Part shown: one piece after another, positions 45,895-58,571 of the stretch
Position numbering within the stretch: the stretch's first letter is position 1
Layout of the letters: each line of letters begins with the position of its first letter
Source: Salvator merianae
Lineage: Eukaryota > Chordata > Lepidosauria > Squamata > Teiidae
Assembly (NCBI GenBank): GCA_003586115.2
Contig: QVOM02000057.1
Span: 2,605,041 to 2,669,040 of the forward strand
DNA length: 64,000 bases
Direction: 5' to 3'
Position numbers and translations under genes: made by a program
Notes under the pieces: model-generated
What the model saw: the letters and a program-made list of their open reading frames with translations, nothing else
What the model was told of the DNA's origin: nothing
Databases searched by the model: none

Positions 45895-48800
45895 GAGTCT
45901 GCATGTCCACTAACCAGTAAAGAAATTTGCTACCCTTGGCTTACTCGTTTAAGAATAATGGTTTGCAAAGCTCCTGAATCAATAAAATGGACTGTATTGC
46001 CATGGCAGAGTATAAAAATGTCTCTTTGTTTAATTTCCTACTCCTGAAGCATTCATTTGTCATTTGTACCTTGTGCTGTGCCAACACAACATGTCAAAGT
46101 CTAGCCAGATGCCTACAGGATACAGCTATTGGCTCACTTTCCCACAGCCGAAAAGGTAGAGAATGTTTCTGTGCTGTGATTAATGGAGAAAGGTTCCTGT
46201 ATGCTAATGAAAGTGCCAAATTAGTACTTCAGTAACCAACAGGCATTCCACTAAATTCGCACTTTCTTAAGCTTTGCCATAGCACCAATCACCACTTATG
46301 GACTCCGTTGGAAATCTTCAATGAAGCTCATTTATTGTTATTTTATTAACTTAAGAATTTATAGACTGTCCTTCACCCAAAGGTGCCAGGGCGGAGCACA
46401 ACAATAAAAATATATAATACATAAAGCATAACTAACATGAATTTGGAGACTTCAATTATACAAAGCAGGGATTGAACTCAGGAACAGAACCGGGATCACG
46501 GACGGGGGAGAACAGGAGCCAAACTAGGTAGGAACTGTGACAGGAGGAAACACGCAGCACCAGATACAGAAAGGAAGTCCATAAATGCAGGGGACTGAAG
46601 GATCTGGGCATCCCACCATTTTGTTCTCCCTCCATTTCATTCAGTTACATATGGCAACAGCAGAAATGTGTACTAGCTATCACTGCTTGAAGACAGCGTG
46701 ATCTGGCAGAAGATGAAGGGTCCAGCAACATCTGAAAAAACATGGCTTAACCCCACACACACTTAAAATATGTTGACTCCTTCATTTAATAAAAACTTGA
46801 AATCTCAGAAGCTCAGCAGAAATTGTCGGTAGCTTGCATGTGGTGAAGCACAGGAACGCCCAAAATGAAGGAAGGGTTAGACAGAACCTGAAAAACTGGC
46901 ATGGTTAGCAAAATGTGAGCAGGTGCAAGAAGAGAGAGAGATAAGCTCAATAATTTTTCCTTAGCTAAGCAGCTGTAAGCAGGGCTGTGTCCTGAAGTTG
47001 CAACATCTCTCTCTTCTAGGTGTTTTCCTGTTAAGTTGTCATGGTTCATGCCATTCTACCACTCTTACGGCCTCTTCACATTGACCGGTAGTCCAGTATA
47101 GCAAGGGGTCCAGGGGCTTCCTTTCTGCATGCGAATTTGGTTTAAGGGAGGTCAAGCACTGGATACAGCATAAACCGGACTAGGTGGCCAAAATATGTGA
47201 AAGGAGGTCACCTGTGGTGTTCAGAATTTCCAGGGAGGAAGCCCTAAAATAATAAACACATGGAAACCTTAGAAGATTCAACCTAAGAGATAAGCAGAAA
47301 GGGAGTCACCATTTTTAAGCATATCAGCCCATAATTATTAGGAAAGACCTAGCAATAGATAACTTGTCACGTATTTTGGGTGAATCTCTATCTGCCTCTG
47401 AAGTTCTATGATCATCTCAGACTCCACCCTTCCTTTCAGGTGTGTTTACCAGATTGCCCATGGAGACATCTTAATATTTTCAGGAAAACAAACAGTCTAA
47501 CTTACCACTGTCTGAACATTTGCTACCACAGCCTGCTCCATGTGAAATCCCCAACCATCTTCAAATGTTCCAGAGGGACAGTGGCCATTCGTTCCTGGCA
47601 TTCTCATAGGATCTCCAGATCACCAGCAGGCCCAGCAGACTAAAGCTGCATCCGGACAGGACCTAAAACCTGGGATTAGCCCGACACTGTATTGGGATTG
47701 CCACATGGATCCCTGACGATCCCAACATAGTCCCGGGATATTGGGGCGAAATCCCAGCATATTGCTATTCCAGGAAAATTAACTCCCAACCTGAGTTTTC
47801 CTGAAATAACAATTTTTCTTACCTTGTCTGGTTGCTTGCTCTTTCAATCTTTGGCATGGAAATCAGAAAAAAAATGCCCATTGTGGAAGCTGGCACTTGC
47901 ACACTTCTGAGCATTTTGTGCCACTGAAATACCCTCCAATCTATTTACATTAGTGGTTCCACCTGTCTGTTATATTATTTACAATCTCTATATCATAATA
48001 AGAGTCCTATATACAAGCCCTAGGTACAATAGCAGTCTTTATGTATTCCATGTGTATGTACATATTCTATATGCCATACACAGTCTGGTAACGGTAGGGC
48101 AGGAAGTTCTTGGCAGGCATGCCTGGCGTGGCCCTTCAACCCTCCCCCAACTCCATTTGGTCCAAATCCATGGGCCACCATTGTTCTGGGCCTATCAGTC
48201 GAATCACTACCATTGTCCTCATCAACCAAAGGCCAGGCCTTCAAACTGTATGCTAACTACTTATTCTGATATGGTATACACTTGAGAGTGGATTCTCTTT
48301 ACAACTAGGAGTATTTGCAGTGTTTCAGTAGGAAGTCTACCTGCAGCATCTTCCTGAACTGTGGTTTGATCCATTCCATATTGTTGTTTCATCACTGTAC
48401 ATGTTTCTCCTGCTTTCTTTCTATAAACCATGTTTATAAAAAGCTGTGGAAAGTCAACAAGCCGAGTAAAATACAAACAAGGACTCAAAACTGTTGGCAT
48501 TCTTCTCTCTACTGTCCCAATCTGAACTTAAATACAGATTTCCTTTGTTGTCATTCTGCCTTTGAATCCAAAGCTGTTCAGCATCCTCTAGTGGTGAATT
48601 CTGTTTCCAACCCCTTCAGACCTTGGGCAATCAGTGGCCTTTTTTAGGACAAGAAACAGTTGCCTTGAAGCTTAAAGATGCTACAGCTAGGGTTCTTGTG
48701 TGTGGCGTGGGAAGTAGTGCATTGTTGTAACCCACCCTGAGAACATTGAGTATAGGGTGGGATAAAAATGCAACTGAATGAATGAATGAATGAATGAATC

Positions 48801-49035
48801 AAATATAACAATCTGTATGCAGCTGTAGTGTACCTGTGTACTGGAAAATGGGAAGGGGAGCAGAAGAAAAATTGAAAACAGAGATGACTAGTCTGGACAG
48901 CTGGTGTTCAATGATTTGATGGCTTCAACCCATTACCCACAAGCCCCTTGGTTTCTGTACTCTGAAATAATGCAGGAATCCCAGTCAACAGTTTTACGGT
49001 GGACCGTTGATTCCCAAGGTTATGTGAAACAGGGA

Positions 49036-49470
49036 ATAGGGATGTACACAAACGAAATTCACGTGTCCGTTTCACAGTTGAAGCGAAAACATGTTCATTC
49101 ATTTTATTGTTGAACCGTCTAATTGAAAAAATAATTGAAAAATGAATAATTTTTCATTTTTGCACTTTTTCACCAAGAAAAATACAATTGTTTCCATTTA
49201 AAAAAAGGCTTTTTCATGGGCAAAAACATGGCAAAAGATGAACATTCTATCAAATTGTTGTTTTTTGCAAGTGGGAGGCTAGTTTAATTCAATTAAAGTT
49301 TGGGAAATGCAAAAAAAAAAAATGCATTTTCATTTTGATGGAAAAATCCGTGAATATGAAATAGTTGATTGGATTTGCAAACATGAACTGAATTTTTCAC
49401 ATCTCCATCTACAACCATTTGTAAATTCCTGTTTTGCGTTATTGACAATCTGAATTTTGCACATCTCTAG
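49036..49470. mobile_element. AT-rich element with GATGTGC/GCACATC termini
   Basis: The left end is TAGGGATGTACAC and the right end is TTGCACATCTCTA. The interior is rich in GAAAAA, TTTTTC and CGAAA words (for example TTTCATTTTTGCAC). Copies are at 42270-42440, 54800-55160 and 62340-62490. It shares termini with the GGTTC-rich family but has a different interior. Confidence 0.6.
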
Positions 49471-50179
49471 CAGATAATTGGAGGAATAGACTGGGCCCCA
49501 TGAGAGCAAAGGGGAAATGTTGTAGTGTGGTACTTAAGGGGTACCAAGTTGTGAGGGGCTACATCACTGCATTTAAAGTACTTTTCTCTCCTATTCTCAA
49601 CATCTGGAAGCCTGCAGTTTTCTGTCTCTTTTTTTTAACCACTCTTTTTTACCCATAGTTGAAAGGAATGCAACCAGTTTTTCGGCTACATCAGTCAGCT
49701 GAAATATCAAGTAGAAGAGGATGTCTTTGCATATGTATCAACACTTTCCACTAGGGGGCAAAAGTGGATTACCTTTTTTATATTTGTAACCATGTCTGTA
49801 ACTGATGCTCTACAGCTTGTTCCACTGTATGAAGCAAATGTCGCCAAAGAGGACTTTGCCATCTGGTGGACGAGAAAGGTCTTGCTTTTCCAAAGTAGCA
49901 TTCCTACAGAGTCGCTTTGGTGTGTTCAAACTCCTCACCTCATACGAGTTGGGATTTGAATTATATGAGTGGCAAGTTCTCAGTGTGTGGGATTTTGGCA
50001 AGAAGTATATGGCACTGTAAGTGCTAATCTCCCTGCACATTAAGAATAGTGGTCAGGAGGTCTTCATAGAGGTCACCTAAAAGGCAACCTAGGAGAATAG
50101 TGCTATGCTTTTATTTGCCAGCTATGATATTGATGGTCTAAGGTGTCCTTGAAACAAGAAGTCTGGATATCAGCCTGAC

Positions 50180-50455
50180 CGCCATGGCAATGACCACAAA
50201 AACGTCCAGCTACTGCCATGGCAACTGTGAACGCAGTCACCTGCACGTAACTGCACAGCCATGGTTGTGCCGCACTGTGTCCTCACAGCATTTGCATCCA
50301 GAAGCATGTGTGAATGCTGCTGACTGGGAGCTAGAAATGTTTAGGAGTATCTGCAGATGATTCCAGATGCTGATGCCACTGCAGAATGTGGACACCCTGT
50401 GCTAGTGAGCATGCAGACACTCACTAGCGTGTCATTGCGGACAGGCCCAAAAACC
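50180..50455. repeat. Dispersed element, GTGAATGCTATGAG type
   Basis: Contains CAACTGTGAACGCAGTCACC, AAGCATGTGTGAATGCTGCT, GCAGACACTCACTAGCG and a GGACAGGCCC end. Related to 29255-29565 and 42870-43075. Confidence 0.55.
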
Positions 50456-53400
50456 ATTGAGGCAGGTGAAAATGGACAGTTATATTTGGATGAATAATGA
50501 TCTGAGATCCACCCAACTTCCTTCTTCATCTTTACTTCCAAGTGAGTCAAGACAAGTAAGTGAATGTTATGGAGTTTTACCCAGCACTGCATACCCACAC
50601 ACTACACAAGAACTGCATCCCAAGTAGGTCAAATCTTCAGAATGGAGCCACTCACAGAGATCCTGAGATCGTACAACCTTCAAGGATTTTTTGTTAAATC
50701 TCTAAATTATCTATTTAGCAAAAACGTGACTTTGGTATAACCATATGTTGGGTAGACCCATTTGGGTCATGAATTTAAGTTTCCCACTCTCTTTAGCAAC
50801 TTTGTTTGTTATAGGCAAATGGGCAGAATGATTCCAGTTGTTTTCTGGAAGCTGAGGCTTTATAGCAGGTGTGAGAAGATGCAACCAAAAAGGCAAGGTT
50901 CAAATTACAGGTTAGGAATAATTATTACATGCCACAGACTAGAGCTCCAGCCAGAATCAGGGAGGAACTCCACTGCATAGTTAGCTTGCGACATTCTAAT
51001 CTCCCCCCCCCCAAAAAAAAGGGAGGTATGTGATGATTGCTGGGTGGGTTCCCTCATCACCTCCATACAACATCTGCAATTAGGGACCTGAAATAGGTCA
51101 CTCAGAGACATGAAATCAGGTGCAGTTCCATTTTTATGTGCATAAGAATTGACAGCAATTCGACCAACCATCGTCTATACGTCTTTGCCATTTCCTTTGG
51201 TGAATCGGTCTTTATGTAAACAAGCTGAATGGATTTTAAGTTATTTGGAATATGAATGGACTGAAGATAATTAATCTAATATTGCATTCCACATCCCAGA
51301 CAATGCAGGAAAACCTGACTTGGTTGCCACACCTACACTCAGGATAAAAAGAAAAAGTGCAACATATTGTTAAAACTGAATACAGGAGATGGGAACACTG
51401 TGTGGGGAGTTTTTATTTGTTTGCTTAACTAAGGAAGAGTCAACTCTTTCAAAAGAGATAAGAACCCACCATCTTTAACCCCTACCTACTACCTCTGCAG
51501 GTGCTGGTTGCGTACAAAAGTAATACATTACTAATCCAACTTTCTGCTTGGGGAGATGCATGAACCAAACAAATCAATCTTTTTTATCAGGCCCCAAAGA
51601 CACTGCAGTAGTTCTATGGAATCCCATCTGCCAGGCTTCTTCCAAGGGATCATCTAATTCTGGAATAAGGGTCTGCCATCTTCAAGCTAGTGTGGACTAG
51701 AGGAGGCCCTGCACCCATGCGTCACTTCATCCACATTAGATGAATCGTGGTTTGGATGAGGACACCAAAAATGATGACCTAGCTTGGTGTCTACAACTGG
51801 CCCAAGGACAATATGTTGGGCCATGGAAGTATGGGGATCCAGTTGGTCAGTGCCTGAGAAAGCACTGCTGGAAGTGGGTCTGCCGCAAAGATGGCCAGGT
51901 CAGAAACCATGAAGTCCTGGAATGAAAGTGTCTTCAGAAGCAGTGGACAGGACAGTGGCAGAACAGGCTGTCTAAATGTGGACAGCCCTGTTCCACCCCA
52001 GCAGCAACCTGTCCCAGTGTAGGACAGGACAGCGTGTCCCAACCTGTCTCAGAACACCACAGGTAGGTGCAGAAAAAGCCAAAGACTCCACTCCTGAATC
52101 AATGATCAGCTTGATACCCATTGCTTAACAGCCTTCCCTCCCATTTATCAGGACATCAGACCATCCCTGCTGAAAAAGACTGGACAAGTTGAAGAACTTC
52201 AACCTGAACAAGTTGAAGAACTTTGAAGGAGAATAGTATTTAGGCCACTGGTATTGAGAACGGAAAGCCGATATTGTGGAAAGGATTAGGGAAGGAACAC
52301 AGGGTGTTGGCAGATTGGATCTGCTCCTGCTGTTCAACAAGCACAACCTTGGTTAGGTCAAAGGCTTTGCTTCAGCATATTTGACTTTAGTCATGCCTTT
52401 TGGACAAAGGAAATGGTGAAGCCTGTCTTGGATTAGAGAGGGAATTATTTTGGTCTGGTTTTGAAGGACACCAGCAGAATTTGATGGTTTTAACCTTTGG
52501 CCCTTTCTGCATGGGTCCTTAATCCGGACCAGCAGAACTGTGGTTCGAGAGGAACTTCACCTATACTCTGACTTAATAATGAGAGAAAAATATGATGCCG
52601 GCAGTGCTCAAAAAAAGCATTTCCATGAAACAGGCTTCCCAATGTAGATGGACTTGTTCCTCACTAGGAGCAACCCATCCCAGCTTGAGACAGATTCCTT
52701 ATTGTGATACAGAGCAGGCTGCCCTGTACCAGAATAGAAAAGGTAAGTGCTATTTCCTTCAGTTTCATAATCCAAATGAGATAGCCAAGCAAAAAGAGCA
52801 GAAGAATGACACACACATGTTAAGTTTATGCTCTCTTACACATTCACTATAATCAACTTGTCTCTTAAAAAAAAAAAAAAAAAAAGATGAAAACTAGTAA
52901 TTCTGCAAGCTTTATGTCAGTTGGCAAGTTTAGACCTAACTCTGACTCTTCTGGGCAGGGTCAAATAAACAATTGGGGCCAAGTCATCAGTCTGAGGAGC
53001 GGATCCTAGATTTTCCCTAACTGATTCATTATTTAAAGCTGAGTTTGTTGAGCTCTGGGGTGGGGAAGTCTATAATGTCTGGTTGCATCTTTAGAGGTTT
53101 AGAAAAGCTTAAGTCATCAGATACAGAACCAGATAACGAACTTTTGTGCCTTTTTAAAGCCACTTTGAAGATTTAATTGTACAAGGGGAGCTAAAAGAGA
53201 AAGCATTCATGGACCCCACTATCAATATTTCACAAGTTCATGAGGCCACCACCTTCCTGGTTTTGCTTGGATGAATTTAACAATTGCAATAAATGCCTAG
53301 ACAATGATGGATAACATGAAAAGGGGCATTTCCATCAAAAATTACAAGTTCGGCAAAGAGTGTAATTAAATCTGGTTTTGACCGGTATCTGGTCAAACCA

Positions 53401-54159
53401 TCCACATGGAAAGAGGGCTTCTTATGCACAAGGCAGGCTTTTAAAAGCCCTTGCTGCCTCCTATGAGGAGAATAAGAGCATATACTCCACTGTTTCCACT
53501 GTTCCACCTACTATTGTATGCTGTAGTGTGTGGACAGTCATTCCCACTTCGGCAGCAGCCTGTCCCAAAATGGGATAGTTTATGTATTCTAGACCAGTTT
53601 GACACCCTTTTTTTTTTAGCAGATATACAACTAGGGACGTAATGGAGAGAAAAATTAAGGGATCTCTAGACAGGAAGTGGCATCAAAACACAGAAAGTCC
53701 AGTGTGGTGCCTGGAATGGCATGCGTGACATGGACAATAGTATGGTGGATGTTAAGCATGAAATATAACACTGTCAATTTGGGTTGACAGGCCACACAAA
53801 GGGACATCCCTAAAATACCCTAGTCATTCTTGGTATAAATTATATGACATCAGATTAGGTGTTCCCTGGGATCACGAAGTTAAGCAAGACAGAACAAGTG
53901 GATTAAAGAAACAAACAGAACGGGTGCTACAGGTAGGGAGCAGCAATGAGCAATTCTCGAGTAGGTGTACCTTTAATGAAGTAGATCAACAGGCCTGTTT
54001 TAGCATCTGGTGTCCTGGGACAAGGAGGGCCCTCTAAAATGGACTTCACTCTGGAGTACTCTAGTCTAGATGCATGGACCAGGGACGGTCTGTTTCGATT
54101 TCCCATGGCACCTAGAAATGGGGATTCTGGGAGAATGCTAATAGCCAATCTTAGTTGGA

Positions 54160-54430
54160 CATAAGAACATAAGAATGTAAGAGGAGCCCTACTGGATCAG
54201 GCCTTGACCCATCTAGTCCAGCATCCTGTCTCACACAGAGGTCCACCAATTGTTTCTGGGCATCTCAAGCAGAAGACAAAGGCAAAAACTTCACCTGCTC
54301 TCAACTCCCTGCAAATGGCCTTTAGAGACACCCTGCTTGTCTTTCCACCCTGGAGGCAATACCTAGGCATTCATTCTAGTAACCTTGGATACACCTGTCC
54401 ACCTGTCAATTGTGAGAGTGAAAGGAAAAT
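54160..54430 (+). repeat. Interspersed element, GGATCAGGCC type
   Basis: GAACATAAGAATGTAAGAGG, GCCCTACTGGATCAGGCC, CATCTAGTCCAGCATCCTG, AGCAGAAGACAAAGGCAAAA and CTTCACCTGCTCTCAACTCC appear in the same order as at 2724 and, inverted, at 19225. Confidence 0.75.
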
Positions 54431-54799
54431 GGTTCCTTAAAAATACAGGCATTGACCAATTTTTCTATTCAAAATTACACATTATCCTAATACAAAATTA
54501 TCCAAATGCACATTATCCAAATCTCATTGGCAAATATGTCTCTTCAAAAACACAAATCATTGTTTAAGACAAGACAAAATAACCAAATCAACTGAAATGT
54601 TGAAAAATCTGATGTGAAATAAAACAACAGATCAAGGAAATAAAACAGTGCCATCTGAGGCCCAATCCAGATGTATTCTATGGAGATTTGGTTGCCAAGT
54701 TATTTTTAAAATATTTTGTTTACTGTTTAGATTCTGTCTTGAGGAGTTCAGGGTAATTGTAACATGTTTTAATAAACTTAGAGTTCTGGAGGTGGAGAG

Positions 54800-55160
54800 T
54801 ACGGATGTGCTGGAACAAAATTCATATGTTCGTTTTATGATTGAAGTGAAAACCCATTTGTTGATTTCATTGTCGAACCATTTCATGAAAAAAATGGTTA
54901 TTCGCATTCGTTTCACACTTTTTCGCAAAGAAAAATCTCATTTTTTTCCATCGAAAATACCCTTTTCATGGGAAAAACACAGCAAAACACAAATGTTCAA
55001 TCAAACTGTTCATTTTTGCAAGCGGGAGATTGGTTCATTTCGATCAAAATTTTGAAAATGCGAAAAACCTCATTTTTCGTTTCAATGCAAATATCCGCGA
55101 ATGCAAAATATAATATTCGATTGGAATTTGCAACCACAAATCAGATTTTGCACACCTCCA
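54800..55160. mobile_element. AT-rich element with GATGTGC termini
   Basis: The left end is ACGGATGTGCTGG and the right end is TTTGCACACCTCCAG. The interior contains ATTGAAGTGAAAACC, GCAAGCGGGAGATTGG and CGAAAAACC words that align with the copy at 49036. Coding frames across it are accidental. Confidence 0.6.
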
Positions 55161-55263
55161 GTGGGGAGTTGTTGGTTTTTCTTTTCTTTTTGTGTTCTGT
55201 TTGTTACTATTTTGATCCCAAAATAGTAAGCAGCATCAACAATTTTTAAATAAATAAATTTTT

Positions 55264-55320
55264 ATAGAATAGAATAGAATAGAATAGAATAGAATAGAAT
55301 AGAATAGAATAGAATAGAAT
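55264..55320. repeat. (ATAGA)n microsatellite
   Basis: About 11 perfect pentamer units. Confidence 0.95.
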
Positions 55321-55794
55321 ACTACCTGAGGCTAAAGAGGGGCAGAGAAGTGACCTATCACTTTGATCAGCCACTCAGTCTTCATTATGATCTTCGACCA
55401 TCATCACAGCTATCAGTCTACAGTCGCCAATTAACAGTTATAATTAACTAATGCCTAGAGCAAAGAAGTACTTATAGAGAGCGGGAGGGAGATAACAGGA
55501 AAACAGCCTATACAAGCCATTTATAATGCTCAATGAGGTGATAGGGAGGATAGAAGCTATCAGAATTATTAAAAGATCTGTTTATGGTGGGAGCAAGTAA
55601 TAGAAAATGCAGTGTGGAAGCAGCTTAAATGTAGAAGACAGTGTTTCCATCTCACCTCTAATTTACATTAATGCACCGTGGAACTGCATTTTCTGATTTT
55701 TAATGTGGATTAGAATGATTAAAAAAAATATGGTCCATTGCTTGAATTCCTCCATTCCCATGGTTTGGCTTGATGAAATGAAATCTCTTTAATC

Positions 55795-56105
55795 CACCTG
55801 CCCTCAACACTCTGCAGGATGCCTTGAGAGGCATCCTGATGGTCTCTCTAACCTGGGGGTGGTACTTAGGCATCTATTCCAGTAGCCATGGATACATCTG
55901 TCCTCCATGAATTTGTCCAACCCTTTCTTAAAGCCATCCAGACTGGTTCCTGTCATCATCTCTTCTGGGAGTAAATTCCATGGACTGGTGACTTCTGTGG
56001 GTGACAAGGGGGCAGTAAAGGATGGAGGGTTATCATTCCCTCTAAGAGTGTACACAGCTGGTTCCTCAGTGAAGTCCACATGTGCAACCCAGACAAGAAA
56101 CATCC
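55795..56105 (+). repeat. Interspersed element fragment, inner block
   Basis: Carries CCATGAATTTGTCCAACCC and TTAAAGCCATCCAGACTGG, the reverse complement of the inner block of the copy at 19225-19605, plus TTCTGGGAGTAAATTCCATG further on. It is a more internal piece of the same element. Confidence 0.65.
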
Positions 56106-57741
56106 ACTCCATCTGCCTGCTTCAGCTTGCTTCTTTAGAAAATCTCTTTCCTTTCCTCTTCATATTTGCCATGGAACCAACAGAAGCTGTGTGGTGGCAA
56201 TTACTGCTGCTTCAGGAATGTAGCGCTTGCAAAGACAGTGCTCCAACCCTTACAGCAGCAAATGCAAACATCACAGCTGGGGAACTTCTATACCTCGGCT
56301 TCAATATTATTGACTGGGTCCATTCTCTTCAACATGGGGGAATAGCCTTGGAGGTCAGTCATTTTCTGTGTTCAAGGAAACAGGACTGAGTTATTTCCCC
56401 TGAAGAATGTAAACAGATAAGTCAGCAATTTTGGCAGTGGCCACGGGGCAGAAGGGCAGGACAACATACTGACAGAGTGGTTTCTCCTACTCTACCATTA
56501 AAGATCAGTTAAAAACTGATTTAAGTGTTTTTAACTGCTTGATCTCTGAGTCTGGGACCATATGGATCCCACACCCTTCAAGCACACCCATAATGCTATT
56601 ATGTGCTGTACAGAACCTTCTCCCTATTGTTTATGTAACTGTAGAGGCACAAAGCTTAGAAGGAACCTTGATCATGACTCCAGACATGAGGCGAACCACC
56701 CTTGTGATTCAAGAATTCCTTCTCCGCTTTTGTTTATTTCATCATGTCATAAATACGAACAAATAAGAGTTTAACTTAGCTTCAATTCTGACTGAATTTC
56801 AGTGAATTTGAAAAACAGTCAAATTCAGTGAATTGGACTTAAATTGAAATTAGACTCTACAATTAGGAATGATCCCGGATCTCAAAACATGGCTGCTTTT
56901 GATACTTACAAGCAAGGAGACTTATCAAATTTAGAAATGCAAGGGGAGCCAGGGATAAACCAAGCAAATACTCTATTTCCCAAAAAGTTAACAAAACAGA
57001 AGCATTGTCCATTTCAGCTGCCTTCATGGAAATTTGACTAAGAGTACCTTAGCTTATATTTTGCAGCCTGAAGAACAAACATGCATTTCAATGCATCAAA
57101 AAGGTCAATTAATATTCCAGCCGGCTTATCGTTCCTAACTGCTGAGATAATTGCTTCCCTCCTTCAGTATCCATGCTTAATTTTATTCTCTGTGTACCAC
57201 ACTTCATTGCATAACCACCCTAGGCTATCATTTTATTTCCTTACAGGGAGCATCTCTGTGTCTGCATGGCCTCCTTGCACAGACGTAGCAATTCCTTTCC
57301 CCCATGGTGAGGTTCCCTCCTGGTCCCATCCAGAAGGACATATCTTATGTTCTTATGTGTCCCCATTCAGAAAGGAACCGTTTCTATGGAACTTTGTCTT
57401 CTCTTGAAAGAAGCATGAAAATGGATCCCCCATTTCTCCTCTGACCTGGTAGAAACACTGGTTCAAATGAGGGCATGAGATTTCTCCATTGCTCACATGC
57501 CTGCGGAGAGTACCATTCTATTGTTGTAAACCAGCTTTATTGGTGTCAAGCAATTAGGTGGGGCTCTTAATTCATGATATTTGTTCATCACCAATTAAGA
57601 AGTGATTGAAATGACAGATGTTGATCTCTTTTTTCTTTGTCATACAGCTACGACTAGTAAGGGCAGTAGTAGGCAGCGAGTAAATATGCCATTCACCATT
57701 CCTGGGGGTGTCTCATTTGCCACAGAGGATGATCAAGGCAG

Positions 57742-57838
57742 TATAAAAAGACCTCTAGTTTCAAATGCTCTTCATTCATTGATTCATTCATTCACTCATT
57801 CACTTACAACTTCTTCTTCTTCGGTTCCAGTGAAGAAG
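57742..57838 (+). promoter_or_regulatory. TATA box and exon 1 of loricrin
   Basis: TATAAAAAG lies at 57742-57750. Exon 1 runs from about 57772 to 57838 and ends GTGAAGAAG/GTAAGT (donor GT at 57839). Most of the exon consists of imperfect ATTC units (CATTCATTGATTCATTCATT). The intron 57839-58510 contains a GGTTC-rich element (58085-58360) and a poly-G run near 58244, and ends ATATCTTTCAG. Confidence 0.88.
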
Positions 57839-58084
57839 GTAAGTTAAGCTTTTCGATCTCAATTCCTTTGCTCAATAACTGCATAAATTTGTTTCCCAAT
57901 GGCAAGAGAAGCAATATGGCATATGAAGTAATTACATCATAGTAAGCTGTAAATGTGCATCTGGGCAAAGATTTGTTGTTGTTTTTGTGATGCAATCATC
58001 TGCTCAAGGGCAGCTTAGATGTGTGGTTGTTGACAGCTGCAAAATAGATAGGAATTGGGAATATGTAGCATCAGAATGGGATAG

Positions 58085-58360
58085 AGAGGTGCATATTTGG
58101 TTCAAGTATGAAAAGTTCGGATCAAACCACAGTATCCGATGCGGCTCAGATCAAACCAAACCAGGAACTGTGAGCAAACGTGAATAGTTCAATTTGGACT
58201 GTACGTTTTCAGTGTTTCCAAATTCTTTTTCAACATAAAAATTGGGGGGGGGGGGGTTGTTTACAAATATGTTCAAAAAAGGTTTGAAAATGTTCAAACT
58301 GAACTGAACCTACCCCAGTTCAGTTCAGCTCAAATCAAATGTACAAAAAAGCTTGTGCAC
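58085..58360. mobile_element. GGTTC-rich element in the loricrin intron
   Basis: The left end is AGAGAGGTGCATATTTGG and the right end is TTGTGCACATTATCTAG. The interior has TTCAGTTCAGCTCAAATC-type words and a run of about 13 G. It is the same family as 7868. Confidence 0.65.
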
Positions 58361-58571
58361 ATTATCTAGAATGCTCTACTTGGGACTTATTCCTGATAGA
58401 TTAATAGGAAGCAGGATCCACAGACTCTAGCTTGTTTAATCTTAAATAGTAACAGCATCTTCAAACCCATATAGTATAACTGAAACTGATGCTTTCCCCA
58501 TATCTTTCAGAACTAAGTGGTCAAAAGAAAAGAAAAGGAGAAGAGCAGACCATCTTCCATCCAAGCTCAAG

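Larger units (their letters stand above)
45987..57740. other. Long intergenic region, no gene seen
   Basis: Almost 12 kb without a promoter-donor pair or a convincing frame. It holds repeat fragments at 46335-46420 and 48730-48800 ((GAAT)n tail), an AT-rich GATGTGC element (49036-49470), a dispersed element (50180-50455), an interspersed element (54160-54430), another AT-rich element (54800-55160), an ATAGA microsatellite (55264-55320) and an inverted interspersed fragment (55795-56105). The rest, including 47000-48700, 50500-54100 and 56200-57700, holds nothing that I recognise. Confidence 0.5.
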
